A stretch of DNA of 16,971 nucleotides from Stomatobaculum sp. (GTDB lineage Bacteria; Bacillota_A; Clostridia; Lachnospirales; Lachnospiraceae): positions 1 through 16,971 of the forward strand of contig JAFSYO010000059.1 in assembly GCA_017449925.1 (NCBI GenBank), given 5' to 3'. Below are positions 5,848 through 14,342 of this stretch, one piece after another. Both the position numbers and the translations under genes were made by a program. How positions within the stretch are numbered: position 1 is the first letter of the stretch; the number at the start of each line of letters is the position of its first letter. The notes under the pieces are model-generated. The model made no database searches. It was not told where the DNA came from and saw nothing but the letters and a program-made list of their open reading frames with translations.

Positions 5848-8619
5848 TTAGTCCTGACATCCCGCGCAATAGCTGTCTGCATTTGCGCTTCCTTCGCCTG
5901 TTTTATCGCTGCTTTCTTCCCTCTCCACCCTTACGGCGCAGACTTTGTACTCCGGCGTCGCGGAAATGTTGTCCAGGGCGCCTATGGTCAGGCGGTTGGC
6001 GGAGGCTTCCAGGTAGTGGAAGGGCATCCAGCATTCGCCGGGCCTGGTCTTGTCGGAGACGCGGGCGGAGGCGCTGATCTTTCCGCGGCGGGAGGCGATG
6101 GAGACCATTTCTCCGTCGGCGATGCCGAGTTTTTCAGCGTCCAGGGTGTTGATCTCGATGAAGGCTTTCCCGGCGATCTCGTTGATGGCTTCGGTCTTGT
6201 CCGTCATGGCGCAGGCGTTGTAGTGGTACAGGATGCGCCCGGTCATCATGAGGAGCGGATACTCTTCGTCGGGCAGCTCCTGGGACGGGCGGTAGGCCGC
6301 GGGCCGGAAGAAGCCCAGTCCCCGGGCGAACTTGCCCACATGCATGATGGGAGTTCCCGGGTGGTCCGACGCGGGGCAGGGCCACTGAAGTCCTCTGCCG
6401 TCCACTTCTTCGCTGTCCAGCCTCTTGTGGCTGATGCCGCCGAAGGAGGGGGTGACGGAGGCGATCTCGTCCATGATCTGCGCCGGAGTGAGGTGCGGCT
6501 GAGGATAGCCCATGCGGTTCATAAGCTCTGTGAAGATCCAGGTGTCGGGGCGGGTATCCCCGGCCACCTCCACTGCCTTCCGGACTCTCTGCACACGACG
6601 CTCCGTATTGGTGAAGGTACCCTCCTTCTCCGCGTAGGAGCGGCCAGGCAGCACCACGTCCGCCAGTTTCGCCGTCTCCGTCAGGAACAGTTCGTCCACC
6701 ACGAAGAAATCCAGCGCTTCCAGCGCCTTCACTACATGTCCAGTATCGGGATCCGTCCGCACCGGATCCTCTCCGAAGAGGAACAGTCCGCGGATCTCTC
6801 CCGTCAGCATTTTCCCGAAGCACTCCGTCGCTTTGGTGCCGTACTCGGGATTCAGCTTCACCTTCCAAGCCTGTTCAAATTTTTCAAGTATTCCCGGCGC
6901 CTTCATGTTCTGGTAGCCGGGGAATTTCTCCGGATCAGCGCCCATGTCGCAGGCGCCCTGCACATTGTTCTGGCCCCGGATGGGGTTCACGCCGCAGCCG
7001 GGTTTCCCCAGATTTCCGCACAGCATCGCCAGATTCGACAGGGACATTACGCCTTCGGTGCCGGTGGAGTGCTCCGTCACGCCGAGGCAGTAAAGTATGG
7101 TCGCCCTGGGAGCGGTGGCATACATTTTCGCAGCCTCCCGCAGAAGCTTGGGATCGACGCCGCAGATCTCCGCGGCTTTTTCCGTGGTATAATCACTTAC
7201 CATTTCCCTCAGGGCCCCGAAATTCTCCGTGTGCTTGTCGATGAATTCCTGGTCCTGCAGCTGAAGTTCCATGATAATATGCATCATGCCGTTGGCAAAG
7301 GCCACATTGGTGCCCGGACGGAGCTTCAAGTGGATATCCGCGTGCTTCGCGAGGTCGATGTTCCGCGGATCCACGACGATGAGCCTTGTTCCTCTGAGGA
7401 CTGCCTGCCGGATCTGCATTCCCAGGACGGGATGCGCTTCCTCCGGATTGGAGCCCACCAGCATGATAAGATCAGATTCCTTTGTAATATCCCGGATCGT
7501 ATTTGTCATTGCCCCCGATCCGAGCGTGGTTGCCAGACCGGCAACAGTAGGGGCGTGTCAGACACGGGCGCAGTTATCGGTGTTGTTGCTCTGGAACACC
7601 GTTCTCACCATTTTCTGGAACATGTAGATGTCCTCATTGGTGGAACGGGAACAGGCAAACCCGGCCAGCGCCCCGCCTCCGTACGTGGTTTTCAGTTCCG
7701 TGAATTTCGACGCCACAAGAGAAAGCGCCTCGTCCCAGGAGGCCTCCTCAAATTCGCCGGTCTCGTGATTCTTGATGAGCGGCGTGCGGAGACGCTTCGG
7801 GGAATCGATAAAGTCAAAGGATGCACTCCGTCCTTTGACGCAGAGCAGTCCGTGGTTGGAAGGTCCGTCCGCGCCTTCCACATCCACGATCTTTCCGTTC
7901 TTCACCAGCAGGTCCATCTGGCATCCCACCGCGCAGTGGGGGCAGGTGGTCCGGACTTTCTTTACTTCCCAGGACCGGAACTTCTTCTGGCGTTTTTCCG
8001 TAATGGCTCCCACCGGGCAGTTCTGGGCGCAGTTTCCGCAGGATTCGCAGAGACTCGTGTCCCAGCCCTCGCCGAAGGGCGCGTCGATGATCTCGAACAT
8101 GCCTGTCTTTCTCAGGCTGATGGCCCTGCGGCCCACGGCCTTCTCGCAGGTGCTGACGCACCGCTGGCAGTGGATGCATAGATCCGGACGATAGCGCAGG
8201 AAGGGATGGCCCTCCACCAGCGGCGTCTCGATCTTCTTCCTGGTCCCTTCGTAGGAGGACATCTCGATCCCGTACTCATAGCAGAGGTCCTGCAGTTCGC
8301 ACCGTCCGTTGGATGGGCAGGTAAAACAGGAGATGTGATGATTCGAAAGCAGCAGGTCCAGCACCATACGCCGGGCCTCTATAACGCGGGGAGAATCCGT
8401 CAGAAGATTCATCCCCTCCTTGACCGTCGTGCTGCAGGCGGGGAGAAGAAGGTCCTCCCAGACTTCCTCCACCAGGCACATCCTGCAGGAGCCGATCTCA
8501 TTGATCCCCTCGAGATAACACAGGGTCGGGATCCTGATGCCGGCTGTTTTCGCCGCGGAAAGGATCGTTGTTCCTTCCACGGCCTCCATCGGTATATCAT
8601 TGATCCTGAACCGGATCAC
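5848..8619 (-). CDS. fdhA: Formate dehydrogenase catalytic subunit, selenocysteine-containing (UGA read-through)
   Basis: Mo/W-bisPGD enzyme interconverting formate and CO2; 923 residues with selenocysteine at 354. The frame from GTG 8617-8619 meets TGA at 7558-7560 and continues open to TAA at 5848-5850. The site reads DNCARV-U-HAPTVAGL, the classic Sec motif followed by His355, and a SECIS hairpin follows. N-terminal domains are NuoG-like: a 2Fe-2S site (C34, C45, C48, C62), a His-Cys 4Fe-4S motif (around H94, C98, C101, C107), and two ferredoxin clusters (C148/151/154/158 and C191/194/197/201). The molybdopterin domain starts with CPHCAVGC...C (C226, C229, C233, C260). The C-terminus bears an unusual SYCAGCQD tail. 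The start is set by AAAGGAGGG eight bases upstream, inside fdhB, with a GTGA overlap. It resembles FdhA/FdhF of acetogenic Clostridia. Annotating two genes here would be wrong. Confidence 0.96.
7529..7560 (-). promoter_or_regulatory. Bacterial SECIS element and selenocysteine UGA codon
   Basis: The UGA (7558-7560) is followed after 12 nt by GTTGCC-GGTCT-GGCAAC (7529-7545 on the minus strand), a perfect 6-bp stem with a GGUCU apical loop. Spacing and loop match the E. coli fdhF SECIS recognised by SelB. Insertion also needs selA, selB and selC, which are not in this window. Confidence 0.95.
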
Positions 8620-10457
8620 TGGTCCATCCCTCCTTTCAGCACACCGCAGCCAAAGTGGTCGCAGCGCAGGCAGCGGTCTGCTTCCTGCATGGCTTCCTCA
8701 TACGAAAGCGAGGTCTCCACATCCCAGAAATCCCTCTTCCGTTCGTAAGGCGGCCGCTCCATGATGTTGGAGCGCCCGGTGGGAAGGCGGTTGTTCTCCT
8801 TCGCCTCCGGCGTCTCCACGCTGCATTCCACCTTATGATGATAGCCGAGATACTCGTCGATATTGTAGGCGGCAGCCCTGCCCGCCGCCACGGCACGGAT
8901 CACCGTGGCCGGTCCGGTGACGCAGTCGCCTCCGGCAAAGATGCCGGGATGATCCTTCACGACAGTGTCCCGCCCCGCTATGATAGCGCCGCGTTTTGTC
9001 TTCATGCCGTACTCCTCGAAGGGACCGCTCACGATATCCTGCCCCACGGCTACCAGGATCACCTGGCCGGGGATCCTCTCCGGCGGCTTGTCCGCCTTCA
9101 TGGGGGCAGGCCTTCCGTCCTTGTAAAGTCCCGTCATCTGGGGCTGGACGATAAGAGCTGAGCAGTTGCCTTTCTCATCCACCTCGATGCTCAGCGGCGC
9201 CCGGAGGGTCAGGATGCCGATTCCTTCCTCCACGGCGGAGGCGATCTCCGACTGCAGCGCTGTCATATCTTCTTTTCTGCGGCGGTACACGACGGAAACA
9301 TCCGCCGCGCCGCAGCGCACCGCGGTCCGGGCTGCATCCATCGCGACGTTCCCGCCGCCGACAACAATGACGCTCTTCCCGGTGTAGTCCGGTTTGACTC
9401 CGTTCCCTATCCGGTCCAGCATTTCCACTGCGGAGAACACATTTCCCGCGTCCTCCCCCTCGATCCGGAGGGTCTTGCCCGCCTGGGCGCCGATGGCCAC
9501 GAACATGGCATCATAGTTCTCCCGGATCTCGGCGACGGAAATATCCCTCCCCACCCAGGTCTGGTAGACCACCCGGATGTGCCCGGCGGAAACAATAGCG
9601 CGGATATCCTCCTGCAGACGATTCTTCGGGAACCGGTAGCTGGGTATCCCGTAGCGAAGCATACCGCCGAGACGGGGCTGGCGCTCATAGATCACCACAG
9701 CGTGTCCCATCAGTCCCAGGTAATACGCCGCTGTCAGGCCCGCCGGTCCGCCGCCGATCACGGCGATCTTCTTTCCGGTGGAACGGTTCGCCTTGGGCAC
9801 GGGGACTATGTCCGCGGCGGCGTGATCCACCGCGTATTTTTTGAGTCCCCGAATATTCAGGGAATCGTCGATCAGATTCCTGCGGCACCGCTCTTCGCAG
9901 GGGTGCTCGCAGACAAAGGCGCAGGCGGTGGGAAGGGGGTTGTCCTTCCGGATCATCTGCACCGCCCCGGCGTAATCGTGCTTCGCGATGAGGGCGATAT
10001 AAGCCGGGATGTTCACGTGAGCCGGACAGAGGTTCACGCAGGGGACTTTCTGCCCGATCTCCGCGGGACACATCTTGTTCGTCACATGACTTTCGTATTC
10101 ATCCCGGAAGGTCTCCAGTCCTTCCAGGACTTCGATGGCTGTCTGGTAGCCGATGGCGCAGTCCGCGGAATCCCGGATCATCTCCGCCATGACCTTCATC
10201 TGCCGCATCGTCTCCGGCGTGCCGTCACCGTCCAGGATCCGCCTCATCATCCGCTCCAGCTGCGGCAGGCCGTCCCTGCAGGGCACGCATTTGCCGCAGG
10301 TCTGGTTCTTCGAGGCCTGCAGCATGGAGAGCTGCACGGTCAGAGGACAGGTCCCGGGCGGGTACACCCGGACCTTAGTCTGGAATTTTGAAAGCAGCTT
10401 CCCGATTTTTACGTCCAGACTTCCCGGATCGGGCAGCAGGTGCTGATATTCAGGCAC
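8616..10457 (-). CDS. Formate dehydrogenase-associated NAD(P)H oxidoreductase subunit (NuoF iron-sulfur domain fused to GltD-like module)
   Basis: Probable electron-transfer partner of FdhA, passing electrons between its iron-sulfur chain and a nicotinamide. With the GTG at 10455-10457 (GGAGGT ten bases upstream) it has 613 residues; a further in-frame GTG at 10502 lacks a site and runs through a DNA duplication. Residues 1-125 are the NuoF C-terminal 4Fe-4S region (C54, C57, C60, C100), without the FMN/NADH part of NuoF. Residues 130-610 are a glutamate-synthase small-subunit (GltD/NfnB-like) module: cysteines C140, C144, C179, C183, C187, C191, an FAD site VIGGGPAG (233-240), a second Rossmann motif VVGGGNVAMDAA (365-376) with VVYRRRKEDM, FAGGDCVTGPATVI (507-520) and a C-terminal RCLRC. 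The YRRR stretch suggests NADPH. A comparable NuoF-GltD-type subunit accompanies FdhA in Moorella. Cofactor preference is inferred. Confidence 0.9.
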   Translation of the reverse strand: MPEYQHLLPDPGSLDVKIGKLLSKFQTKVRVYPPGTCPLTVQLSMLQASKNQTCGKCVPCRDGLPQLERMMRRILDGDGTPETMRQMKVMAEMIRDSADCAIGYQTAIEVLEGLETFRDEYESHVTNKMCPAEIGQKVPCVNLCPAHVNIPAYIALIAKHDYAGAVQMIRKDNPLPTACAFVCEHPCEERCRRNLIDDSLNIRGLKKYAVDHAAADIVPVPKANRSTGKKIAVIGGGPAGLTAAYYLGLMGHAVVIYERQPRLGGMLRYGIPSYRFPKNRLQEDIRAIVSAGHIRVVYQTWVGRDISVAEIRENYDAMFVAIGAQAGKTLRIEGEDAGNVFSAVEMLDRIGNGVKPDYTGKSVIVVGGGNVAMDAARTAVRCGAADVSVVYRRRKEDMTALQSEIASAVEEGIGILTLRAPLSIEVDEKGNCSALIVQPQMTGLYKDGRPAPMKADKPPERIPGQVILVAVGQDIVSGPFEEYGMKTKRGAIIAGRDTVVKDHPGIFAGGDCVTGPATVIRAVAAGRAAAYNIDEYLGYHHKVECSVETPEAKENNRLPTGRSNIMERPPYERKRDFWDVETSLSYEEAMQEADRCLRCDHFGCGVLKGGMDQ

Positions 10458-10475
10458 AGGCCGCGCACCTCCTTT

Positions 10476-10537
10476 CTGTCCCGGGCTTGCCTGCCCGGTC
10501 ACTTCTCTGTCCCGGACTTGCCAGCCCGGTCATTTCT
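10476..10537. repeat. 31-bp tandem duplication between the phosphatase gene and the GltD-like gene
   Basis: Two 31-bp copies, 10476-10506 and 10507-10537, differ at a few positions. Each begins CTGTCCCGG and ends GCCCGGTCA(C/T)TTCT. Copy two contains the stop codon of the upstream phosphatase gene; copy one contains an equivalent TGACCGGGC just downstream. Each copy can fold through CCGGGC with GCCCGG (perfect only in copy one). It lies right before the ribosome binding site of the GltD-like gene and lengthens the gap to 72 bases, the largest in the operon. Confidence 0.85.
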
Positions 10538-11345
10538 GTACATTGATGCCGAGGATATCTGCCGGGAGATAATGCCCCTCCCGCGCCACGCCGGCCGATG
10601 CCGCCATGACTGATGTCTTCCTGTCATACGTCAGCGGCTCTCCGGCCGCGTCTGTCACTCTGCAGCCGGCCTCTTCCGCGATCAGCGCGCCGGCGGCGAA
10701 ATCCCAGACCTCCAGCTTCAGCTCGTAAAAGATACCGATGCTGCCCTGGGCCATGAGACAAAGATCCCAGGCGGCCGTTCCCGCGTGGCGGATGTCCATG
10801 GCAAGGTTCATGTATCTTCTTGCCATCGCGAAAGTCAGGTCCTGCAGTTCCGGATAATAGGGCGCCGTGCCGAAATCCACCAGACTGTGGGCAAGATCCC
10901 GCTCCAGGGAATAGATCCGCTCCCCGTTCCGGAACGCACCTTTGCCACGCTGCGCCGTGAACATCAGGTCGTCATAGGGGTTATAGACCACGCCGAGATA
11001 AGGCTCGCCGTCTTTTAAGAGGGCGATGCTGGTAACGCTGGGGCGGAACCCGGAAAGAAAATTCGCGGTCCCGTCGATGGGATCGATCACGAACAGATAG
11101 CCCTTCCGGTATTCTTCCCGGAACTTTCCGGCACCTTCCTCTTCTCCCAGGAAGTTCGCCTCCGGAAGCACTTCCCCCAGAGCATCAAAAAGGAAGGCCT
11201 GGACCTTCTTGTCATACTCCGTCACGAAGTTCCCGTGCCCTTCCTTTTCCGAGGTCTTCCGCTCGATGTCCGAGGCGGAAAGCATGATCTCCCCCGCGCA
11301 GCGGGCTGCTGCTTCAATGCCCGCCATCAATTTTTTTGTGTCCAT
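10530..11345 (-). CDS. Inositol monophosphatase-family phosphatase
   Basis: A 271-residue Mg2+-dependent phosphatase of the IMPase/FIG superfamily, which includes SuhB, fructose-1,6-bisphosphatase type IV and PAP phosphatase. Metal-site motifs are all present: GNFVTEYDKKVQ (38-49), GEEEG (67-71), DPIDGTANF (88-96) and the second-site WDFAAGALIAEEAGC with D215. The protein is of normal family length and is cytoplasmic. ATG at 11343-11345 follows AAGGACAGAATAC. It lies 31 bases after the radical SAM gene and upstream of the GltD-like gene, all on the same strand. Substrate specificity within the superfamily cannot be read from sequence. Confidence 0.93.
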   Translation of the reverse strand: MDTKKLMAGIEAAARCAGEIMLSASDIERKTSEKEGHGNFVTEYDKKVQAFLFDALGEVLPEANFLGEEEGAGKFREEYRKGYLFVIDPIDGTANFLSGFRPSVTSIALLKDGEPYLGVVYNPYDDLMFTAQRGKGAFRNGERIYSLERDLAHSLVDFGTAPYYPELQDLTFAMARRYMNLAMDIRHAGTAAWDLCLMAQGSIGIFYELKLEVWDFAAGALIAEEAGCRVTDAAGEPLTYDRKTSVMAASAGVAREGHYLPADILGINVQK

Positions 11346-11376
11346 GTATTCTGTCCTTCTACTTCTTTGTTTCTTT

Positions 11377-12249
11377 TTACAGTCTGCGTCTCCAGGACTC
11401 CATCCTGTAGCGCTGTTTTTCCTTCGCGTACTGGATCTGCTTCAGGAGCATGGGGATGTCCTCGTTAAAAGTGCCGCCCAGCGCCACGTAATTGGATGCG
11501 TGATTGGTGCGGAACACCGTGCCCGGGGAATCCACATTTTCCAGGAACAGTTCCGTCTCCTCCATAATCTCGTCCGGCGTGATGAGTTCCATCTCGCCCC
11601 GGGCGATCTCCTGCGCCATGGGAGATTCCGGCGTCAGGTGCAGCGTCAGAATGGAGGCGAACTCCGGATTCATAGCGCTGATCAGATAGGCGGACTTGAT
11701 AGCGTGGGAACGGATCCCTGCGCGCCCGCCGAGGCCAGAGATCAGCGTCACAGAAGTCTTCAGTCCGCACCTTTTCAGCTTCTGCCCCGCCTCGATGATA
11801 TCTGCCGCGGTCTCCCCTTTCTGGATGTGCTTCAGGATCTCATCGTCCCCGGACTCCGCGCCGAGATAGATCATCTCGAGCCCCGCAGCCGCAAGGGCCT
11901 TCAGCTCCTCCTCCGACTTCCGCAGGACATCGTGGGCCGTCCCGTAGGAAGTGATCCTCTCTACGCCGGGAAAGTTCTTGTGCACGTAGTCGAGGAGCTC
12001 CAGCAGAAGCTCCGTGGGGACGATAAGCGCGTCCCCGTCGGCGAAGAACACCCGCCGGACCCAGGGGCCGTACATTTCGCGGCAGTCGTCCAGGTCCTGC
12101 AGGATCTCTTCCCGCTTCCGGATGCGGAACTGCTTTTCCGTGTACATATGACAGAAGGTGCATTTATTGTGGGAGCAGCCGATGGTCACCTGGATGATGA
12201 GGCTCCGCGCCTCACTTGGCGGTCTGTAGACATCGCCCTCGTACTCCAT
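11377..12249 (-). CDS. Radical SAM protein with CX4CX2C cluster motif
   Basis: A 290-residue single-domain radical SAM enzyme of unknown reaction. The cluster-binding motif is GCSHNKCTFCHMY: C25, C30, C33. That is four residues between the first two cysteines, not the usual three; the sequence across the codons is unambiguous. Other radical SAM features are FFADGDAL (strand 2), YLGAESGDDEILKHIQKGET (the ExSG-type region common to Elp3/MiaB-like members) and LISGLGG. No B12-binding, TRAM or SPASM domain is present. ATG at 12247-12249 follows AGGAGG. It is 20 bases downstream of the UPF0173 gene. It could modify RNA or a small metabolite; I do not recognise a specific substrate. Confidence 0.88.
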   Translation of the reverse strand: MEYEGDVYRPPSEARSLIIQVTIGCSHNKCTFCHMYTEKQFRIRKREEILQDLDDCREMYGPWVRRVFFADGDALIVPTELLLELLDYVHKNFPGVERITSYGTAHDVLRKSEEELKALAAAGLEMIYLGAESGDDEILKHIQKGETAADIIEAGQKLKRCGLKTSVTLISGLGGRAGIRSHAIKSAYLISAMNPEFASILTLHLTPESPMAQEIARGEMELITPDEIMEETELFLENVDSPGTVFRTNHASNYVALGGTFNEDIPMLLKQIQYAKEKQRYRMESWRRRL

Positions 12250-12269
12250 ACTCAGATCCTCCTGCTGCT

Positions 12270-12899
12270 TTATTTTCCGGCGGCGTAAAGGGGCACCATG
12301 ATAGCAGTCTGCTTCATCATTCCCTTCGTGATGTCCAGGCTGCTGCCGTAAAGCTGGATGTCTCCGCAGAGATCCGCGAAATCGTTCAGCTCAGCGATGA
12401 CGGGATAGCCGAAATTAAGGCCCCTGTAGTGCATGGGAATGGTCACGGCGGCGCCGATGCGGTCCGCCATCTTCTTCGCCAGGTCCGGCTCCACGGTGTA
12501 GAAGCCGCCCACTGGGATCATCAGGGCGTCAGCGCCCTGGAGCTTTTCGTACTGCTCCTCCGTCAGTTCGCAGCCGATGTCGCCCATGTGGATCACCTTC
12601 ACGCCGTCCTTGTCTGTGAGAATGGTGATCTTGTTGGTGCCGCGCTTCGCGCCCTGTACTTCGTCGTGCCAGGTATCGATGGTCTCCACGGTGAAGGGAT
12701 TCTCCCCACCCTCCTTCTTTTCGATGAGATCAGCCGCACAGTGGTCCCCGTGGCCGTGGGAACAGAGGACCAGGTCCGCCTCCTCCCCTTCGAGGTTCCG
12801 GTAGCCGGGAACCGTGTCGTTGGAATAGGGATCCAGGATCACTGTGAAGCCGTTATCTTCGATCTTAAAACAGGAATGTCCGAGCCATGTGAGTTTCAT
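12270..12899 (-). CDS. Metal-dependent hydrolase, UPF0173 / metallo-beta-lactamase fold
   Basis: A 209-residue member of the UPF0173 group (YtkL/UlaG-like metallo-beta-lactamase fold), function unknown. It opens MKLTWLGHSCF, typical of the group. Metal ligands appear in SHGHGDHC (the HxHxDH motif, about 48-55), HMGDIG and PMHYR. ATG at 12897-12899 has TAAGGAGG at proper spacing. It is the first gene of the five-gene minus-strand unit and is preceded by an extended -10 at 13008-13016. A 17-codon frame (12896-12949) ends by overlapping its ATG (ATGA), possibly a leader peptide. Confidence 0.92.
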   Translation of the reverse strand: MKLTWLGHSCFKIEDNGFTVILDPYSNDTVPGYRNLEGEEADLVLCSHGHGDHCAADLIEKKEGGENPFTVETIDTWHDEVQGAKRGTNKITILTDKDGVKVIHMGDIGCELTEEQYEKLQGADALMIPVGGFYTVEPDLAKKMADRIGAAVTIPMHYRGLNFGYPVIAELNDFADLCGDIQLYGSSLDITKGMMKQTAIMVPLYAAGK

Positions 12900-13007
12900 T
12901 CTCTTTCCTCCTTATTCATTATCAGTACTCCGGGTCCGGTACATTTCATGCTTTCCGCCCCAGGAGGCACTGAATTACAGCGGTATCGACATAGTACTTC
13001 AGAATAC

Positions 13008-13016
13008 AGTATAACA
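13008..13016 (-). promoter_or_regulatory. Extended -10 promoter for the five-gene fdh operon
   Basis: On the minus strand TGT-TATACT forms an extended -10 about 110 bases upstream of the UPF0173 gene. No convincing -35 lies 17 bp upstream. It is the best promoter candidate in the divergent 292-bp gap between the operon and the HAD phosphatase gene. Confidence 0.5.
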
Positions 13017-13191
13017 GAAAAAGGCTCCCGCCGCGACGACTTTTCCGCGGTGCGGCCGGAGAAGAAACGGCAGAACTCTTCCGTAACAGATCATTTTCAG
13101 TTAATATTGATTGAAGAGACACTATTGAAATACTGTTTTTGAAAAAAGATGTTTCCATTGAAAATCTTTTATTACAGGAGGAACTTCTTAA

Positions 13192-14238
13192 ATGAAAAAA
13201 GCCGGTAAGCTTCGCATTTTGATCGCACTGCTGCTCATCCTGGTATGTTTTCCTGTCACTGTCCGGGCGGGCGGCGAATATCCTCTGCCCCTGTCGACAT
13301 ACTGGACTCCGGGATCTCCGGCGGCACAGAAGCTGAATGAATACGTGGCCCTCGTGACAAATAAAAACTCCGGCAGCTATATTCCTCCGGAGAACAGGAT
13401 CGCCGTGTTCGATCTGGACGGCACCCTGATGTGCGAAACATACCCATGGTGCTTCGAGTATATGGTCTTTGCAGATTACGCGCTGAACAACCCGAACTAT
13501 CACGCGCCGGAAGCAATCCGCGCCGTGGCACAGGAGATCCTCGATTCCGCCTGGGGCGCGAAACCCGAGAATATGAGCACACGCCAGGCTTCCGCGGGCG
13601 CCACTGCCTACGCCGGCCTGACCCCGGAACAGCTGAAGGATTACGTACGGTACTTTAAGAATTCTCCGGCCGATGGTTTTTCCAACATGACCCGGGGCGG
13701 CGCCTGGTATCTCCCGATGCTTGAGGCGGTGCAGCTGCTCCAGGCCAACGGCTTTGAGATCTACATCGTGACCGCGACAGAACGCAACATCGTGCGGGCG
13801 ATCGTTGAAGGAACTCTGAATATCCCGCCCTCTCATGTAATCGGGACCGAGTACGGCTACACAGCCACCGGCCAGGGCAGCACAGCTGACACCGACTATA
13901 CCTTCAAGCCGGACGACCGGGTCGTGTTCGATGGCAGCTACGCCGGGGAAAATGCAAAAATGAGCAAGGTTGATGCCATCGTCCGGGAGATCGGAAAACA
14001 GCCGGTGCTGGCCTTCGGCAACAGCTCGGGCGACGTGGCCATGCTGCAGTACGTCGTCTCCAATAATCCCTATAAATCAGCCTCTTTCATGGTCATCGCC
14101 GACGACGAAGTCCGGGAATACGGAAAGGCTGAAAACGCGTCCAAACGCGCCGGCTATGAAGCCCAGGGCTTTACCGTCATCTCCATGCGCGATGATTTTG
14201 CCCTGATCTATCCCCGGGGAGTAGAAAGAACCAGGTAA
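13192..14238 (+). CDS. Secreted HAD-superfamily phosphatase
   Basis: A 348-residue exported phosphatase-like protein. MKK plus a hydrophobic core and VRA-GG give a signal peptide cleaved near residue 26. HAD motif I is FDLDGTL (73-79), with D74 the nucleophile and D76 the acid/base; motif II is the Thr in IYIVTATE; the motif IV region is FGNSSGDVAML. The region between motifs (about 85-185) is a large cap. The overall layout resembles HAD-type acid phosphatases and phosphoserine phosphatase-like HADs that act outside the membrane. ATG at 13192 follows AGGAGG (13176-13181). A 7-bp inverted repeat, AAAAGAT (13144-13150) with ATCTTTT (13164-13170), sits just before the ribosome binding site. I see no clear promoter. 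The substrate is unknown. Confidence 0.9.
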   Translation: MKKAGKLRILIALLLILVCFPVTVRAGGEYPLPLSTYWTPGSPAAQKLNEYVALVTNKNSGSYIPPENRIAVFDLDGTLMCETYPWCFEYMVFADYALNNPNYHAPEAIRAVAQEILDSAWGAKPENMSTRQASAGATAYAGLTPEQLKDYVRYFKNSPADGFSNMTRGGAWYLPMLEAVQLLQANGFEIYIVTATERNIVRAIVEGTLNIPPSHVIGTEYGYTATGQGSTADTDYTFKPDDRVVFDGSYAGENAKMSKVDAIVREIGKQPVLAFGNSSGDVAMLQYVVSNNPYKSASFMVIADDEVREYGKAENASKRAGYEAQGFTVISMRDDFALIYPRGVERTR

Positions 14239-14263
14239 AAAGAAGTACAGAGAACCGTTGTGG

Positions 14264-14272
14264 TGTTATAAT
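14264..14272 (+). promoter_or_regulatory. Extended -10 promoter of the DUF937 gene
   Basis: TGT-TATAAT is a perfect extended -10 (TATAAT 14267-14272), 70 bases before the DUF937 start; the -35 position (AGTACA) is weak. Downstream, AATCACGC is repeated at 14291-14298 and 14312-14319, 21 bp apart (two helical turns), a possible operator pair. Confidence 0.55.
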
Positions 14273-14342
14273 GGTTTTATTAAAGATTCAAATCACGCAG
14301 CTGTAATTGTGAATCACGCTTTGTTATTTGAAAGGAGATTAT

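Noticed and set aside
7558..7560. Nonsense mutation or frameshift splitting fdhA (pseudogene)
   Set aside because: The UGA is at the conserved selenocysteine position and is followed by a correct SECIS hairpin, and both halves are otherwise intact.
5845..8181. 778-codon open frame on the plus strand
   Set aside because: It is antisense to fdhA. Its length follows from the GC-rich codon pattern; the minus strand carries the conserved iron-sulfur and Sec motifs, and the plus-strand product is His/Arg/Gly-rich with no domain.
12946..13836. 296-codon minus-strand frame
   Set aside because: Antisense to the HAD phosphatase, which has a signal peptide, ribosome binding site and HAD motifs; the minus product has none.
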